This document shows positions 43,856 to 52,325 of a stretch of DNA of 64,000 nucleotides, piece after piece. The first letter of the stretch is position 1; each line of letters opens with the position of its first letter. Both the position numbers and the translations under genes were made by a program. The stretch spans positions 58,165-122,164 of the forward strand of contig NZ_JBFDAE010000013.1 of the NCBI RefSeq assembly GCF_040720935.1. Reading direction: 5' to 3'. The notes beneath the pieces are model-generated. The model made no database searches. It was not told the origin of the DNA and saw only the letters and a program-made list of their open reading frames with translations. The DNA is from Jejuia sp040720935. GTDB taxonomy: Bacteria > Bacteroidota > Bacteroidia > Flavobacteriales > Flavobacteriaceae.

Positions 43856-45793
43856 CTATGTATCTATAGTTTCATGTTCACTTTTTTCAAAAGGACGCTT
43901 TCCAAAAATTAATTCTAAATTATCTTTAAATATCACTTCTTTTTCAAGAAGCACTTCCGCCAACTCAGTTAATTTATCTTTATTGGCTTCTAGTAATTTT
44001 AAAGCTCTTTGATATTGTTCTTCAATAATATCCGAAATTTCTTTATCTATTAATTCTGCCGTTTTTTCGCTGTACGGTTTTGTAAACCCATATTCACTTT
44101 GTCCAGAATCGTAATAGGTTAAGTTTCCAACCTTATCGCTCAATCCATAAATGGTGACCATTGCCCGGGCTTGTTTCGTGACTTTTTCCAAATCGCTTAG
44201 AGCACCCGTTGAAATTTTATCAAAAATCACTTTTTCAGCAGCACGACCACCAAGAGCAGCACACATTTCGTCAAGCATTTGCTCTGGACGAACAATTAGG
44301 CGTTCTTCTGGTAAATACCATGCAGCACCCAAAGAGCGTCCACGAGGTACAATAGTAACTTTTACAAGTGGGGCAGCATGTTCTAACATCCAGCTTACAG
44401 TAGCGTGCCCAGCTTCGTGATATGCAACCGCTTTTTTCTCACTTGGTGTAATTATTTTATTTTTCTTTTCTAAACCACCAATAATTCTATCTACAGCATC
44501 CAAGAAATCTTGTTTGTCAACAGCCTTTTTACCGTTTCTGGCAGCTATAAGTGCAGCTTCATTACAAACATTGGCGATATCTGCACCAGAAAAACCTGGT
44601 GTTTGTTTAGAAAGGAAATCCATATCTAAGTCCTTTTTCTTTTTTAAAGGCCTTAAATGCACTTCAAAAATTTCTTTACGTTCACGAACGTCTGGTAAAT
44701 CCACAAAAATCTGTCTATCAAAACGCCCTGCACGCATTAAGGCTTTATCTAAAATATCAGCCCTGTTGGTTGCTGCAATAACTATAACATTGGTGTTCGT
44801 TCCAAAACCGTCCATTTCGGTCAACAACTGGTTTAGCGTGTTTTCGCGCTCGTCATTACTTCCGGACATGGCGTTTTTTCCACGAGCTCTACCAATAGCA
44901 TCAATTTCATCTATAAAAATAATGGAGGGCGATTTTTCTTTGGCTTGTTTGAACAAATCCCGTACTCTAGAAGCACCAACACCCACAAACATTTCCACAA
45001 AATCTGAACCTGATAATGAGAAGAAAGGCACTTTGGCTTCGCCAGCAACGGCTCTTGCCAATAGGGTTTTTCCAGTTCCTGGAGGCCCTACAAGTAATGC
45101 GCCCTTTGGTATCTTACCACCTAAGGTTGTATATTTTTCAGGGAATTTTAAGAAATCTACAATTTCCTGAACTTCTTCTTTTGCACCTTCCAGACCTGCA
45201 ACATCTTTAAATGTTGTTTTTACTTCCGTATTTTGGTCAAACAGTTTTGCTTTAGACTTTCCGATATTGAATATCTGTCCTCCAGCACCCCCGCCAGCGC
45301 CACCAGACATTCTGCGCATGATAAAAATCCAAACGCCAATTAGTAGTACAAATGGTAAAATACCTAGCAAGAAATCTGCTAAATGATTTTCTTCAGTTAT
45401 ATATGCAGGCTCTAAATCTAGATTGTTTTCAGCAATCACTTCATTCAGCTTGTTTTGAAAAATTTCAAGCTCACCAAATTCAAATCTGTAATTTGGTGCT
45501 ACTACCGAAGTAGGAATTAAACTTGTAGGCTTCGTTTTTTTATGTATTTCTTTTTGGGCAGCTTCTTTGGTTAGATAAACTTTAGCTAATCGCCTATTTA
45601 CTATTTCAACCCTAGCTACATCACCATCTTCAACAAATTTAAAAAACTGAGTTGGGTTGGTAGAATTGCCACTTTCTAATCCGCTATTATTGAAAAGTGT
45701 AAACACCAAAAACAGGGATAATATAACCCCGTAAATCCAATACGGACTAAATTTTGGTTTCTTTTCTTTTATATTTTTCTTGTCGTTTGCCAT
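43856..45793 (-). CDS. ftsH: ATP-dependent zinc metalloprotease FtsH
   Basis: The 645-residue membrane AAA+ protease has two N-terminal transmembrane helices (about 17-37 and 133-155) around a periplasmic domain. The AAA module has Walker A GPPGTGKT, Walker B IIFIDEIDAIG and the second region of homology RAGRFDRQIF. The zinc motif HEAGH lies in VAYHEAGHATVSWM. A glycine-rich linker (GGAGGGAGG) follows helix 2. It degrades membrane and soluble substrates. Confidence 0.98.
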   Translation of the reverse strand: MANDKKNIKEKKPKFSPYWIYGVILSLFLVFTLFNNSGLESGNSTNPTQFFKFVEDGDVARVEIVNRRLAKVYLTKEAAQKEIHKKTKPTSLIPTSVVAPNYRFEFGELEIFQNKLNEVIAENNLDLEPAYITEENHLADFLLGILPFVLLIGVWIFIMRRMSGGAGGGAGGQIFNIGKSKAKLFDQNTEVKTTFKDVAGLEGAKEEVQEIVDFLKFPEKYTTLGGKIPKGALLVGPPGTGKTLLARAVAGEAKVPFFSLSGSDFVEMFVGVGASRVRDLFKQAKEKSPSIIFIDEIDAIGRARGKNAMSGSNDERENTLNQLLTEMDGFGTNTNVIVIAATNRADILDKALMRAGRFDRQIFVDLPDVRERKEIFEVHLRPLKKKKDLDMDFLSKQTPGFSGADIANVCNEAALIAARNGKKAVDKQDFLDAVDRIIGGLEKKNKIITPSEKKAVAYHEAGHATVSWMLEHAAPLVKVTIVPRGRSLGAAWYLPEERLIVRPEQMLDEMCAALGGRAAEKVIFDKISTGALSDLEKVTKQARAMVTIYGLSDKVGNLTYYDSGQSEYGFTKPYSEKTAELIDKEISDIIEEQYQRALKLLEANKDKLTELAEVLLEKEVIFKDNLELIFGKRPFEKSEHETIDT

Positions 45794-45802
45794 TTCTTTT
45801 GT

Positions 45803-46174
45803 TTAGTAACTTGTTTCTATTACTGTTGTTTTTGCGTCTCCCCAAAGGCTCTCAATATCGTAGTATTCCCTAATATGTTTTTGGAACACATGAACAGCAA
45901 TATTAACATAGTCTAATAAAACCCATTCCGCATTATCTGCACCTTCAACGTGCCATGGGTTATCCTTGAGTTCCTTGCTTACTTTTTTCTGGATAGAGTT
46001 TACAATAGCGTTAACTTGAGTGTTTGAAGTACCTTCACAAATTATGAAATAATCACAAACAGTATTTTCAATGTCTCTTAAATCTAAAATGTTTATTTCG
46101 TTGCCTTTAACATCCTCAATCCCACTAATGATAACTGATATTAACTGATCTGCGCTTATTTTTTCTTTCGCCAT
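45803..46174 (-). CDS. rsfS: Ribosome silencing factor
   Basis: The 123-residue RsfS/Iojap protein has ISGIEDVKGNEINILDLRDI, VCDYFIICEGTSNTQVNAI, WHVEGADNAEWVLLDY and VHVFQKHIREYYDIESLW. It binds uL14 and blocks subunit joining under nutrient stress. It lies 9 bp before ftsH. A -7 element (TAACTTTG) lies at 46194-46201. Confidence 0.95.
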   Translation of the reverse strand: MAKEKISADQLISVIISGIEDVKGNEINILDLRDIENTVCDYFIICEGTSNTQVNAIVNSIQKKVSKELKDNPWHVEGADNAEWVLLDYVNIAVHVFQKHIREYYDIESLWGDAKTTVIETSY

Positions 46175-46193
46175 TAATTTTATTTAATTTGTG

Positions 46194-46201
46194 CAAAGTT
46201 A
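46194..46201 (-). promoter_or_regulatory. -7 promoter element of rsfS-ftsH
   Basis: TAACTTTG on the minus strand, an exact TAnnTTTG match, 19 nt before the ATG at 46174. Confidence 0.5.
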
Positions 46202-46267
46202 TTATTTTTTTAGTTCTTTATACTTTAAAATTATCACAAGATTTTAAATACTAAAAATAACCTCTAA

Positions 46268-46999
46268 ATGCCTATAATCAAACTTGATGCCATTGACTCC
46301 ACGAATAGTTTTTTAAAGGAACTAATTAGCACTCAATCTGTGGAAAATTTTACGGTTGTTACGGCAAAACACCAAACAAATGGGCGTGGGCAAATGGGAG
46401 CAATTTGGTCGTCAGAATCATCAAAAAACTTGATGTTTAGTGTGTTTATAGATACTTCTGAGTTTGAAATAGAATATCCTTTCTACCTAAGTATTGCGAC
46501 TTCTTTGGCTTTGCATCATAGTTTAAATGAGCTCTTAATTCCGCAATTGTTCATTAAATGGCCTAACGACATTTTGTCACAAAACAAGAAGATTTGTGGG
46601 GTTCTAATTGAAAATGTCATAAAACAAGGGGTTGTTAATGGCTCAATAATTGGCGTTGGTTTAAATGTGAACCAAACGGAATTTAATGATTTGCCAAATG
46701 CATCTTCACTAAAAATGATTACAGGTAAAGTTTTCAATTTAGACGACGTGTTGGCGTCTATAATTTTCAATTTGAAACATTATTTCTCCCTTTTAGAAAG
46801 CGGGAGTTTGAACCCATTAAAAGAAGACTACGAATCTTGTCTATTCAGAAAAAATAAACCCTCAACATTTAGGGATGCTGAGGGCAATTTGTTTTCTGGA
46901 TATATAAAATCTGTTTTAGAAACGGGAAACTTGCAAGTACTGATAGAAGATGATATTACAAAGTCTTTTGACTTAAAAGATATAACGTTACTGTATTAA
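46268..46999 (+). CDS. birA: Biotin--[acetyl-CoA-carboxylase] ligase
   Basis: The 243-residue protein has the catalytic biotin-ligase domain (DSTNSFLKEL, GRGQMGAIWSSE, FIKWPNDIL, KICGVLIEN) and a short C-terminal beta domain. It lacks the N-terminal DNA-binding domain, so it is a class I, non-regulatory ligase. It joins biotin to carboxyl-carrier proteins. Its 3' end overlaps the convergent SRPBCC gene by 4 bp. Confidence 0.93.
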   Translation: MPIIKLDAIDSTNSFLKELISTQSVENFTVVTAKHQTNGRGQMGAIWSSESSKNLMFSVFIDTSEFEIEYPFYLSIATSLALHHSLNELLIPQLFIKWPNDILSQNKKICGVLIENVIKQGVVNGSIIGVGLNVNQTEFNDLPNASSLKMITGKVFNLDDVLASIIFNLKHYFSLLESGSLNPLKEDYESCLFRKNKPSTFRDAEGNLFSGYIKSVLETGNLQVLIEDDITKSFDLKDITLLY

Positions 47000-47391
47000 A
47001 CAGACTTAGGTAAGTTAGTAACAAGTGTTTCAATAAACTTGCTTATTGGACCTTTTATCATCATGCTCATCATTGGGTTAAAGTCGCCGCTAAATTCCAA
47101 TTTCACATCGCTATCCGTGTCAGCACCTTCCAAAATATGTGCTACTAAAGAAAAGTCTATTTTACCTCCTGCCGCACCAAATTCAATTTTATTGGGTGGT
47201 CTAACTGCTTTCTTTTTAAGGATGATTTCTGGCATGCCTTTTAAAGCGAATAAAAATTTATCATCACCAAGAACTTCAAACTTACTAATGTTTTCTGGCA
47301 TTAACGATTCAAAATTTTTCACATCTGATATAAAATTAAATACTTCTTCAGGAGTTTTAGATACACTAACTTTTGGAGATTCTAAATTCAT
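46996..47391 (-). CDS. SRPBCC/START-like domain protein
   Basis: The 131-residue protein fits the hydrophobic-cavity fold: VSVSKTPEEVFNFISDVKNF at the N-terminus and a long C-terminal helix (MMIKGPISKFIETLVTNL). Ligand unknown. It follows pyrE on the same strand by 79 bp, a common pairing in flavobacteria. Confidence 0.85.
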   Translation of the reverse strand: MNLESPKVSVSKTPEEVFNFISDVKNFESLMPENISKFEVLGDDKFLFALKGMPEIILKKKAVRPPNKIEFGAAGGKIDFSLVAHILEGADTDSDVKLEFSGDFNPMMSMMIKGPISKFIETLVTNLPKSV

Positions 47392-47470
47392 AATGTTGTT
47401 AAGTTGTTATTTGTTAAGACGTTTAGTTGTCCGTCTAAACGACTTTTCAACTAAACAACGTACATTTTTA

Positions 47471-48115
47471 TCAAATAGCGTTCCATTCACTAGGATTGGT
47501 GTTCCATTCCGTCAATGTGTCCAATTCTTTTTTTGTGATGTATTTTGTTTGTAAAGCTTGTTCTAGCAAACTTTCATAGTTGCCCAAAGTATGTAATGTT
47601 ACATTCTCTTTTTCAAAATTGGCTTTAGAAATTTCAAAACCGTAGGTAAATATTGCTACCATGCCTTTTACATTAATACCGGCATCTCTCAAGGCTTTAA
47701 CAGCATTTAAACTGCTTTTTCCTGTACTAATTAAATCTTCAACAACAACAACATTTTGTCCGCTTTCAATAAAACCTTCAATTTGGTTTTTTCTGCCATG
47801 ACCCTTAGCATCAGGTCTTACATAAATAAATGGTAATCCTAAATATTCTGCAACCAACATACCTATACCAATGGCACCAGTAGCAACTCCAGCAATAACA
47901 TCGGGTTTCCCATATTGGCGTTCAATGTGTTTCGCCATGGTTTCTCGCACGTAATTGCGAATAGGAGGAAAGGATAGTATAATGCGGTTGTCGCAATAAA
48001 TTGGCGATTTCCACCCAGAGGCCCATGTAAAAGGTGCTTTCGGACTTAGTTTTATGGCGTTAACTTGCAGCAAAACCTCTGCGGTTTTTTTTGCGATATC
48101 TTTGTTAAAAATCAT
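47471..48115 (-). CDS. pyrE: Orotate phosphoribosyltransferase
   Basis: The 214-residue protein has the PRPP-binding motif VVVVEDLISTGKSS, with YVRPDAKGHGRKNQIEG, the flexible lysine/histidine loop. ASGWKSPIYCDNR binds orotate. It makes orotidine 5'-phosphate in pyrimidine synthesis. A -7 element lies at 48120-48127, placing the start codon close to the transcript start. Confidence 0.96.
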   Translation of the reverse strand: MIFNKDIAKKTAEVLLQVNAIKLSPKAPFTWASGWKSPIYCDNRIILSFPPIRNYVRETMAKHIERQYGKPDVIAGVATGAIGIGMLVAEYLGLPFIYVRPDAKGHGRKNQIEGFIESGQNVVVVEDLISTGKSSLNAVKALRDAGINVKGMVAIFTYGFEISKANFEKENVTLHTLGNYESLLEQALQTKYITKKELDTLTEWNTNPSEWNAI

Positions 48116-48119
48116 AGCG

Positions 48120-48127
48120 CAAAATTA
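48120..48127 (-). promoter_or_regulatory. -7 promoter element of pyrE
   Basis: TAATTTTG on the minus strand lies only 4 nt before the ATG at 48115, so transcript and start codon nearly coincide (leaderless or very short leader). Confidence 0.5.
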
Positions 48128-48245
48128 AACATATATTTAGTTTTATATTGCCAGTTTTTGACGAATAAATTATTTTTTTCAACAATTGTTGGTTTGAAGT
48201 TAAAAATGATATTTTTACCAAATCTTAAATAGCTATAAATTCTGT

Positions 48246-48827
48246 ATGTATAAAATATTTGTTGGTGATAAACCGATGGTTTTAAGTACTGAAACTTCTG
48301 ATGATAAAGGGGTTAAAAACTACAAACTCAGTAGAGTCCTTCTTAGAAATGTGATAAGAAAGCTTAATGAAAGCTCGCTTGAAGAAGCACGTTTAGTTCA
48401 TAAAAATGAAAAGAAACTTCTTAAGAAGTTTTTAAAAAAATTACCAAATGTAGTTGCAGGAGGCGGTAAGGTATATAATGACGACGGAAAAGTGTTGTTC
48501 ATTTTTAGAAATGGGAAATGGGATTTGCCTAAAGGAAAAATAGAAGGTAAAGAAAACATTGAGGAAACTGCTATTCGAGAAGTTGAAGAAGAAACCGGAG
48601 TTACTGGACTTGAAATTGTAAAACCATTAGAAACCACCTACCATATTTTTAAACGCAGAGGACGTTATAAAATAAAAATAACCTATTGGTTTGAAATGAA
48701 AACTTCTTTTGATGGAAAGCTCTATCCGCAAGAAAAAGAAGGGATTACCAAAGTAAAATGGTTGGGTAAAAAGAAAACCAAAAAGGCACTCAAAAATTCT
48801 TATGCAAATATTAGGTCTTTAGTTTAA
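48246..48827 (+). CDS. Nudix hydrolase
   Basis: The 193-residue protein has a complete Nudix box, GKIEGKENIEETAIREVEEE then TGV (GX5EX7REUXEEXGU). About 75 residues precede the domain, with a basic helix region (ARLVHKNEKKLLKKFLKKLP). The substrate, a nucleoside diphosphate derivative, cannot be told from sequence. It stands alone, divergent from pyrE. Confidence 0.93.
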   Translation: MYKIFVGDKPMVLSTETSDDKGVKNYKLSRVLLRNVIRKLNESSLEEARLVHKNEKKLLKKFLKKLPNVVAGGGKVYNDDGKVLFIFRNGKWDLPKGKIEGKENIEETAIREVEEETGVTGLEIVKPLETTYHIFKRRGRYKIKITYWFEMKTSFDGKLYPQEKEGITKVKWLGKKKTKKALKNSYANIRSLV

Positions 48828-48898
48828 AATAAAAAGCCTAACTTAGTCTTGTTAGTTGCTATTAACGAATGTAAATTTTCTCTCAAAGAAGAAGAACT

Positions 48899-49279
48899 AT
48901 GAAAGAGTATAAGCTCTCGTTTGGCACTATTATTATATTGGAAGAAGACTTAGCAGAAGTGATTATTAACGAAGGCGTTGTAATGAATGAGGTTATGGTG
49001 GACTTGTACCATGATTTTTTATTAAGCTATTTAAAAGCTCCCTTTTCATTAATTATTAATAAAAAGAACTCCTATTCCTATACTTTTGAAGCCCAAAAAA
49101 CAATTGCCAATTTAAAACAAATTCATTTAATGGCGGTTGTTGTAGGTTCTGCAGGTGCATTAATGTCAACCGAAACCTTGATTCAAATGAACGAAGAACA
49201 AGATTGGAATATCAAACTTTTTAATAAAAGAGGAGAGGCTTTAGAATGGGTTGAAAACCATTACCAACCGGTAACATAA
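48899..49279 (+). CDS. Conserved hypothetical protein, STAS/SpoIIAA-like size
   Basis: The 126-residue soluble protein alternates strands and helices: SFGTIIILEEDLAEVIINEG, PFSLIINKKNSYSYTFEAQK and MAVVVGSAGALMSTETLIQM. It has no signal peptide or cysteine. The pattern recalls a SpoIIAA/STAS-like fold, which is a guess. It lies between the Nudix gene (71 bp) and the SulP transporter gene (91 bp), the latter with its own promoter. Function unknown. Confidence 0.75.
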   Translation: MKEYKLSFGTIIILEEDLAEVIINEGVVMNEVMVDLYHDFLLSYLKAPFSLIINKKNSYSYTFEAQKTIANLKQIHLMAVVVGSAGALMSTETLIQMNEEQDWNIKLFNKRGEALEWVENHYQPVT

Positions 49280-49320
49280 AGGTTTTAAAATAATTACACT
49301 ACAAATTATAGGTGCAATAC

Positions 49321-49350
49321 TTGTGCATCCTGTTTTAAACTGTAAATTTG
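49321..49350 (+). promoter_or_regulatory. Promoter of the SulP transporter gene
   Basis: TTG at 49321-49323 and TAAATTTG at 49343-49350 are spaced by 19 nt, matching the Bacteroidota -33/-7 layout. The ATG follows 20 nt later. Confidence 0.7.
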
Positions 49351-49370
49351 CAGCTTGAAAAAAATAAACC

Positions 49371-50984
49371 ATGACCGAGTTTTTTAGAAAGCGCACCAAA
49401 AATGCCAAAAATGATATTTTAAGTGGATTAACCGTTGCTTTAGCATTGGTTCCAGAGGCCGTTGCATTCGCCTTTGTTGCAGGCGTAGATCCTTTAGTGG
49501 GTTTATATGCAGCATTTATGGTTGGTTTAATCACTTCCGTTTTTGGAGGTCGCCCAGGGATGATTAGCGGTGCTACAGGGGCTTTAGCAGTAGTAATGGT
49601 AAGTTTAGTTGCAGATGGAAATGCCATGGGAGCAGAAGGAGAACAGTTAGGGCTTTACTATTTATTCGTAACCGTTATTTTAATGGGAATCATACAAATG
49701 TTGGCAGGCGTTTTAAAGCTAGGAAAATTTGTGAGATTAATTCCGCACCCAGTAATGATGGGGTTTGTTAACGGGTTGGCGATTGTTATTTTTATGTCTC
49801 AATTAAATTTATTTAAAGATGCCAATGGAGACTGGTTTAGCGGAGATTCTCTTTGGATAATGTTAGGTTTGGTTGTATTAACCATGGGAATCATGTTTGG
49901 TTTACCCAAACTAACCAAAAAATTACCAGAAGCTTTAATAGCCATTCTAGTAGTTTCTGCAATTGTGATTTTTGGAAATTTAGATGTTGCCACAGTTGGT
50001 AGTTTTATTCGTGACGGTGGTGGAGAAGGTTTAAAAGGTGGACTACCAAAATTTCAAACAGCCATTTTTAGTAAAGTACCATTCAATTTAGAAACCTTAT
50101 GGTTTGTTGGGCCTTATGCTTTGATATTAGCAGCTATTGGTTTAATAGAATCTTTAATGACTCTAAATTTAATAGACGAGTTAACCGAAACTAGGGGAAA
50201 TACAAACAGAGAATGTATGGCGCAGGGAGGCGCAAATATTATTACCGGTTTCTTTGGAGGTATGGGAGGTTGTGCTATGATTGGGCAATCTTTAATCAAT
50301 ATAAAAGGTGGTGGTCGTGGCAGGCTTTCTGGTCTGGTTGCGGCAGTTGCACTTTTAATCTTTATATTATTCGCCTCTAGTTTAATAGAACAAGTACCAA
50401 TTGCAGCATTGGTAGGTGTTATGTTTATGGTTGTCATAGGCACATTTGCTTGGAGTAGTTTCAGAATTTTAGGAAAAATACCTTTAAGCGATGCCATTAT
50501 ATTAATTGCAGTATCTTTAATTACAGTTTGGAAAGACTTGGCAATAGCTGTAATTGCTGGAGTAATTATAAGTGCACTGGTATTCTCATGGGAAAATGCC
50601 AAACGCATTAGAGCCCGTAAGCGCATGAGGGAAGATGGTACAAAAGTTTACGAAATCTGGGGCCCTTTATTCTTCGGGTCAATTAAGGCATTTAACGAAA
50701 AGTTCGATGTAAAAAACGATCCAGATAACGTTGAAATCGACTTTGTGGAATCTCGCGTAAGTGATCATTCTGCTCTAGAAGCGATAACTAATCTCGTAGA
50801 AAAATACGAAGCAGCAGGTAAATCACTAAAATTAAAGCATCTAAGTGAAGACTGTAAAATACTCTTATACAAAGCAAGTCCTAAGTTTAGAGAGGTTATT
50901 GAAGAAGGGATAGACGATCCACGTTATCATTTAGCCGAAAATCCTGAAGCATTTCCTAAAGGCCTTTCTGAATATAAGTTTTAA
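49371..50984 (+). CDS. SulP-family anion transporter with STAS domain
   Basis: The 537-residue protein has about 12-14 hydrophobic segments. SulP features are DILSGLTVALALVPEAVAFA, RPGMISGATGALAVV, and FFGGMGGCAMIGQSLINIKG. A C-terminal STAS domain (about 425-537) has EIWGPLFFGSIKAFNEKF and EIDFVESRVSDHSALEAI. It would carry sulfate, bicarbonate or another small anion across the inner membrane. The stop codon touches the minisatellite at 50991. Confidence 0.93.
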   Translation: MTEFFRKRTKNAKNDILSGLTVALALVPEAVAFAFVAGVDPLVGLYAAFMVGLITSVFGGRPGMISGATGALAVVMVSLVADGNAMGAEGEQLGLYYLFVTVILMGIIQMLAGVLKLGKFVRLIPHPVMMGFVNGLAIVIFMSQLNLFKDANGDWFSGDSLWIMLGLVVLTMGIMFGLPKLTKKLPEALIAILVVSAIVIFGNLDVATVGSFIRDGGGEGLKGGLPKFQTAIFSKVPFNLETLWFVGPYALILAAIGLIESLMTLNLIDELTETRGNTNRECMAQGGANIITGFFGGMGGCAMIGQSLINIKGGGRGRLSGLVAAVALLIFILFASSLIEQVPIAALVGVMFMVVIGTFAWSSFRILGKIPLSDAIILIAVSLITVWKDLAIAVIAGVIISALVFSWENAKRIRARKRMREDGTKVYEIWGPLFFGSIKAFNEKFDVKNDPDNVEIDFVESRVSDHSALEAITNLVEKYEAAGKSLKLKHLSEDCKILLYKASPKFREVIEEGIDDPRYHLAENPEAFPKGLSEYKF

Positions 50985-50990
50985 GTTTTA

Positions 50991-51046
50991 AGTTCAGAGT
51001 TCAGAGTTCAGAGTTCAGAGTTCAGAGTTCAGAGTTTGGAGTTCGG
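50991..51046 (+). repeat. Tandem heptamer array (agttcag)x8
   Basis: Six exact copies of agttcag are followed by agtttgg and agttcgg. Upstream, agttttaagttttaa looks like an older extension that supplies the SulP stop codon. No spacers, so not CRISPR. Confidence 0.9.
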
Positions 51047-51094
51047 AGTTGTCCATAAAGTTCAGATTTTATAATTACAGACAAAACTCTTTGC

Positions 51095-51138
51095 GCCTCT
51101 GCGACCCTGCCTGCCGGCAGGCAGGTTTGCGAGAAAAT
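51095..51138 (+). repeat. Dispersed repeat with palindrome cctgcctgccggcaggcagg
   Basis: A 20-bp perfect palindrome (51106-51125) is set between ctctgcga and tttgcgag, typical flavobacterial dispersed-repeat words. A decayed relative (cctgtcggcagacag) is at 40164-40178. Confidence 0.65.
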
Positions 51139-51159
51139 ATTTTTGCAAGAAAATCAATG

Positions 51160-51618
51160 CTACCGAATAGACCGCTTCAACTGCTCCTTAACCCGATCAA
51201 AAGATTTTTTACTAGCGCGCTCCCAACGGTAAATAGTATGTTTTTTACCTTTGTTTGCCTCCACATTAGCATTAAGTTTAACCTCTTTATCGCGAAGCTC
51301 TTTTACCCAATTAAAACGTTTTTTGGTAATAGATATCACAAGATCCTCATGACAGCCCAAAGCTTCTAATGCATTTAAAGCCGCAATAGAGACATTCTGA
51401 ACTTTATCATTCATAGCATGCAATAAAACAGGAACAGAAGAACACCGTCCAACTAGCTCCAAAGCTTCAGCAGCTAACTTTCTAGTATTATAATTACCAT
51501 GTTTTAAAGTATATTCTAATTTATCAATAGCATTTGTATCCATCCAATAGGTAATCGCACTTTCAGAAGGCTGAAGCAGTTTCAACTTAAAAAACAAATA
51601 TGTGATATTGTGTTTCAT
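51160..51618 (-). CDS. HEAT-repeat-like small protein
   Basis: The 152-residue basic protein has two to three HEAT-like helical repeats in the middle (NYNTRKLAAEALELVGRCSS; KVQNVSIAALNALEALGC). A lysine/arginine-rich C-terminus follows (YRWERASKKSFDRVKEQLKR). No signal peptide. Protein-protein or nucleic-acid binding is possible. Repeats lie at its 3' side. Family function unknown. Confidence 0.7.
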   Translation of the reverse strand: MKHNITYLFFKLKLLQPSESAITYWMDTNAIDKLEYTLKHGNYNTRKLAAEALELVGRCSSVPVLLHAMNDKVQNVSIAALNALEALGCHEDLVISITKKRFNWVKELRDKEVKLNANVEANKGKKHTIYRWERASKKSFDRVKEQLKRSIR

Positions 51619-51774
51619 GGTTTTGGTTATTAACTACTTATATGTGGATAATTTGACCAAAATGTTACACTATTTTTTAGATTATCTAGAAAAGTAATGG
51701 AAGTGAACCATTATTTTTAATGACCTAATTTGAATGAAATTGACCATTTACTGCGACTGCGACTGAAAACTCAT

Positions 51775-52230
51775 TTATTTCACCCGAACACTATCAGGTA
51801 CCAACAATGTATAATCCCCATTATTTCGAATCACATCTCGAACAATAGAAGAAGCAATGTAAGACGTTTGTGCTGAGGTCAATAAAAATACAGTTTCAAT
51901 AGGCGCAAGATCTCTGTTGGTATGTGCAATGGCTTTTTCAAATTCAAAATCTGCTGGATTTCTTAAACCCCTTAAGATAAAATCCACATCATTTTTTTGA
52001 CAAAAATCAACTGTTAAACCTTCATAAGCGACCACTTTTACTTTAGGTTCATCTTTAAAAGCGTCTCTAATAAATTGTTGACGTTCTTCCAAAGAAAACA
52101 TATATTTCTTATCGGCATTCACACCAATAGCTACAATAATTTCATCAAAAAGTGTCACACCACGTTTAATGATGTCTAAATGTCCTAAAGTTAAAGGGTC
52201 AAAAGACCCTGGGAATAGTGCACGTTTCAT
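51775..52230 (-). CDS. coaD: Phosphopantetheine adenylyltransferase
   Basis: The 151-residue protein has the nucleotidyltransferase motif FPGSFDPLTLGHLDII (TxxH type), RGLRNPADFEFE and TSYIASSIVRDV. It makes dephospho-CoA. It follows ddl on the same strand but two repeat blocks fill the 95-bp gap. Confidence 0.96.
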   Translation of the reverse strand: MKRALFPGSFDPLTLGHLDIIKRGVTLFDEIIVAIGVNADKKYMFSLEERQQFIRDAFKDEPKVKVVAYEGLTVDFCQKNDVDFILRGLRNPADFEFEKAIAHTNRDLAPIETVFLLTSAQTSYIASSIVRDVIRNNGDYTLLVPDSVRVK

Positions 52231-52244
52231 TAAATTGCTTTTTT

Positions 52245-52293
52245 GTCATTCCCGCGAAGGCGGGAACCCTCTTAATCTCCCCAAAGGGGGAGA
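52245..52293 (+). repeat. Two adjacent palindromic repeats upstream of coaD
   Basis: gtcattcccgcgaaggcggg (52245-52264) is the same element as at 53346-53369. It is followed by tctccccaaagggggaga (52276-52293). Both form hairpins. Confidence 0.8.
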
Positions 52294-52325
52294 AATTAAT
52301 ACGGTGTAAATATACAAATCTTTGT

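Noticed and set aside
44151..45210. Several long plus-strand frames opposite ftsH
   Set aside because: Shadows of the conserved ftsH frame without recognisable protein features.
50991..51046. CRISPR array
   Set aside because: Units are 7 bp, directly adjoining and without spacers; no cas genes are in the window.
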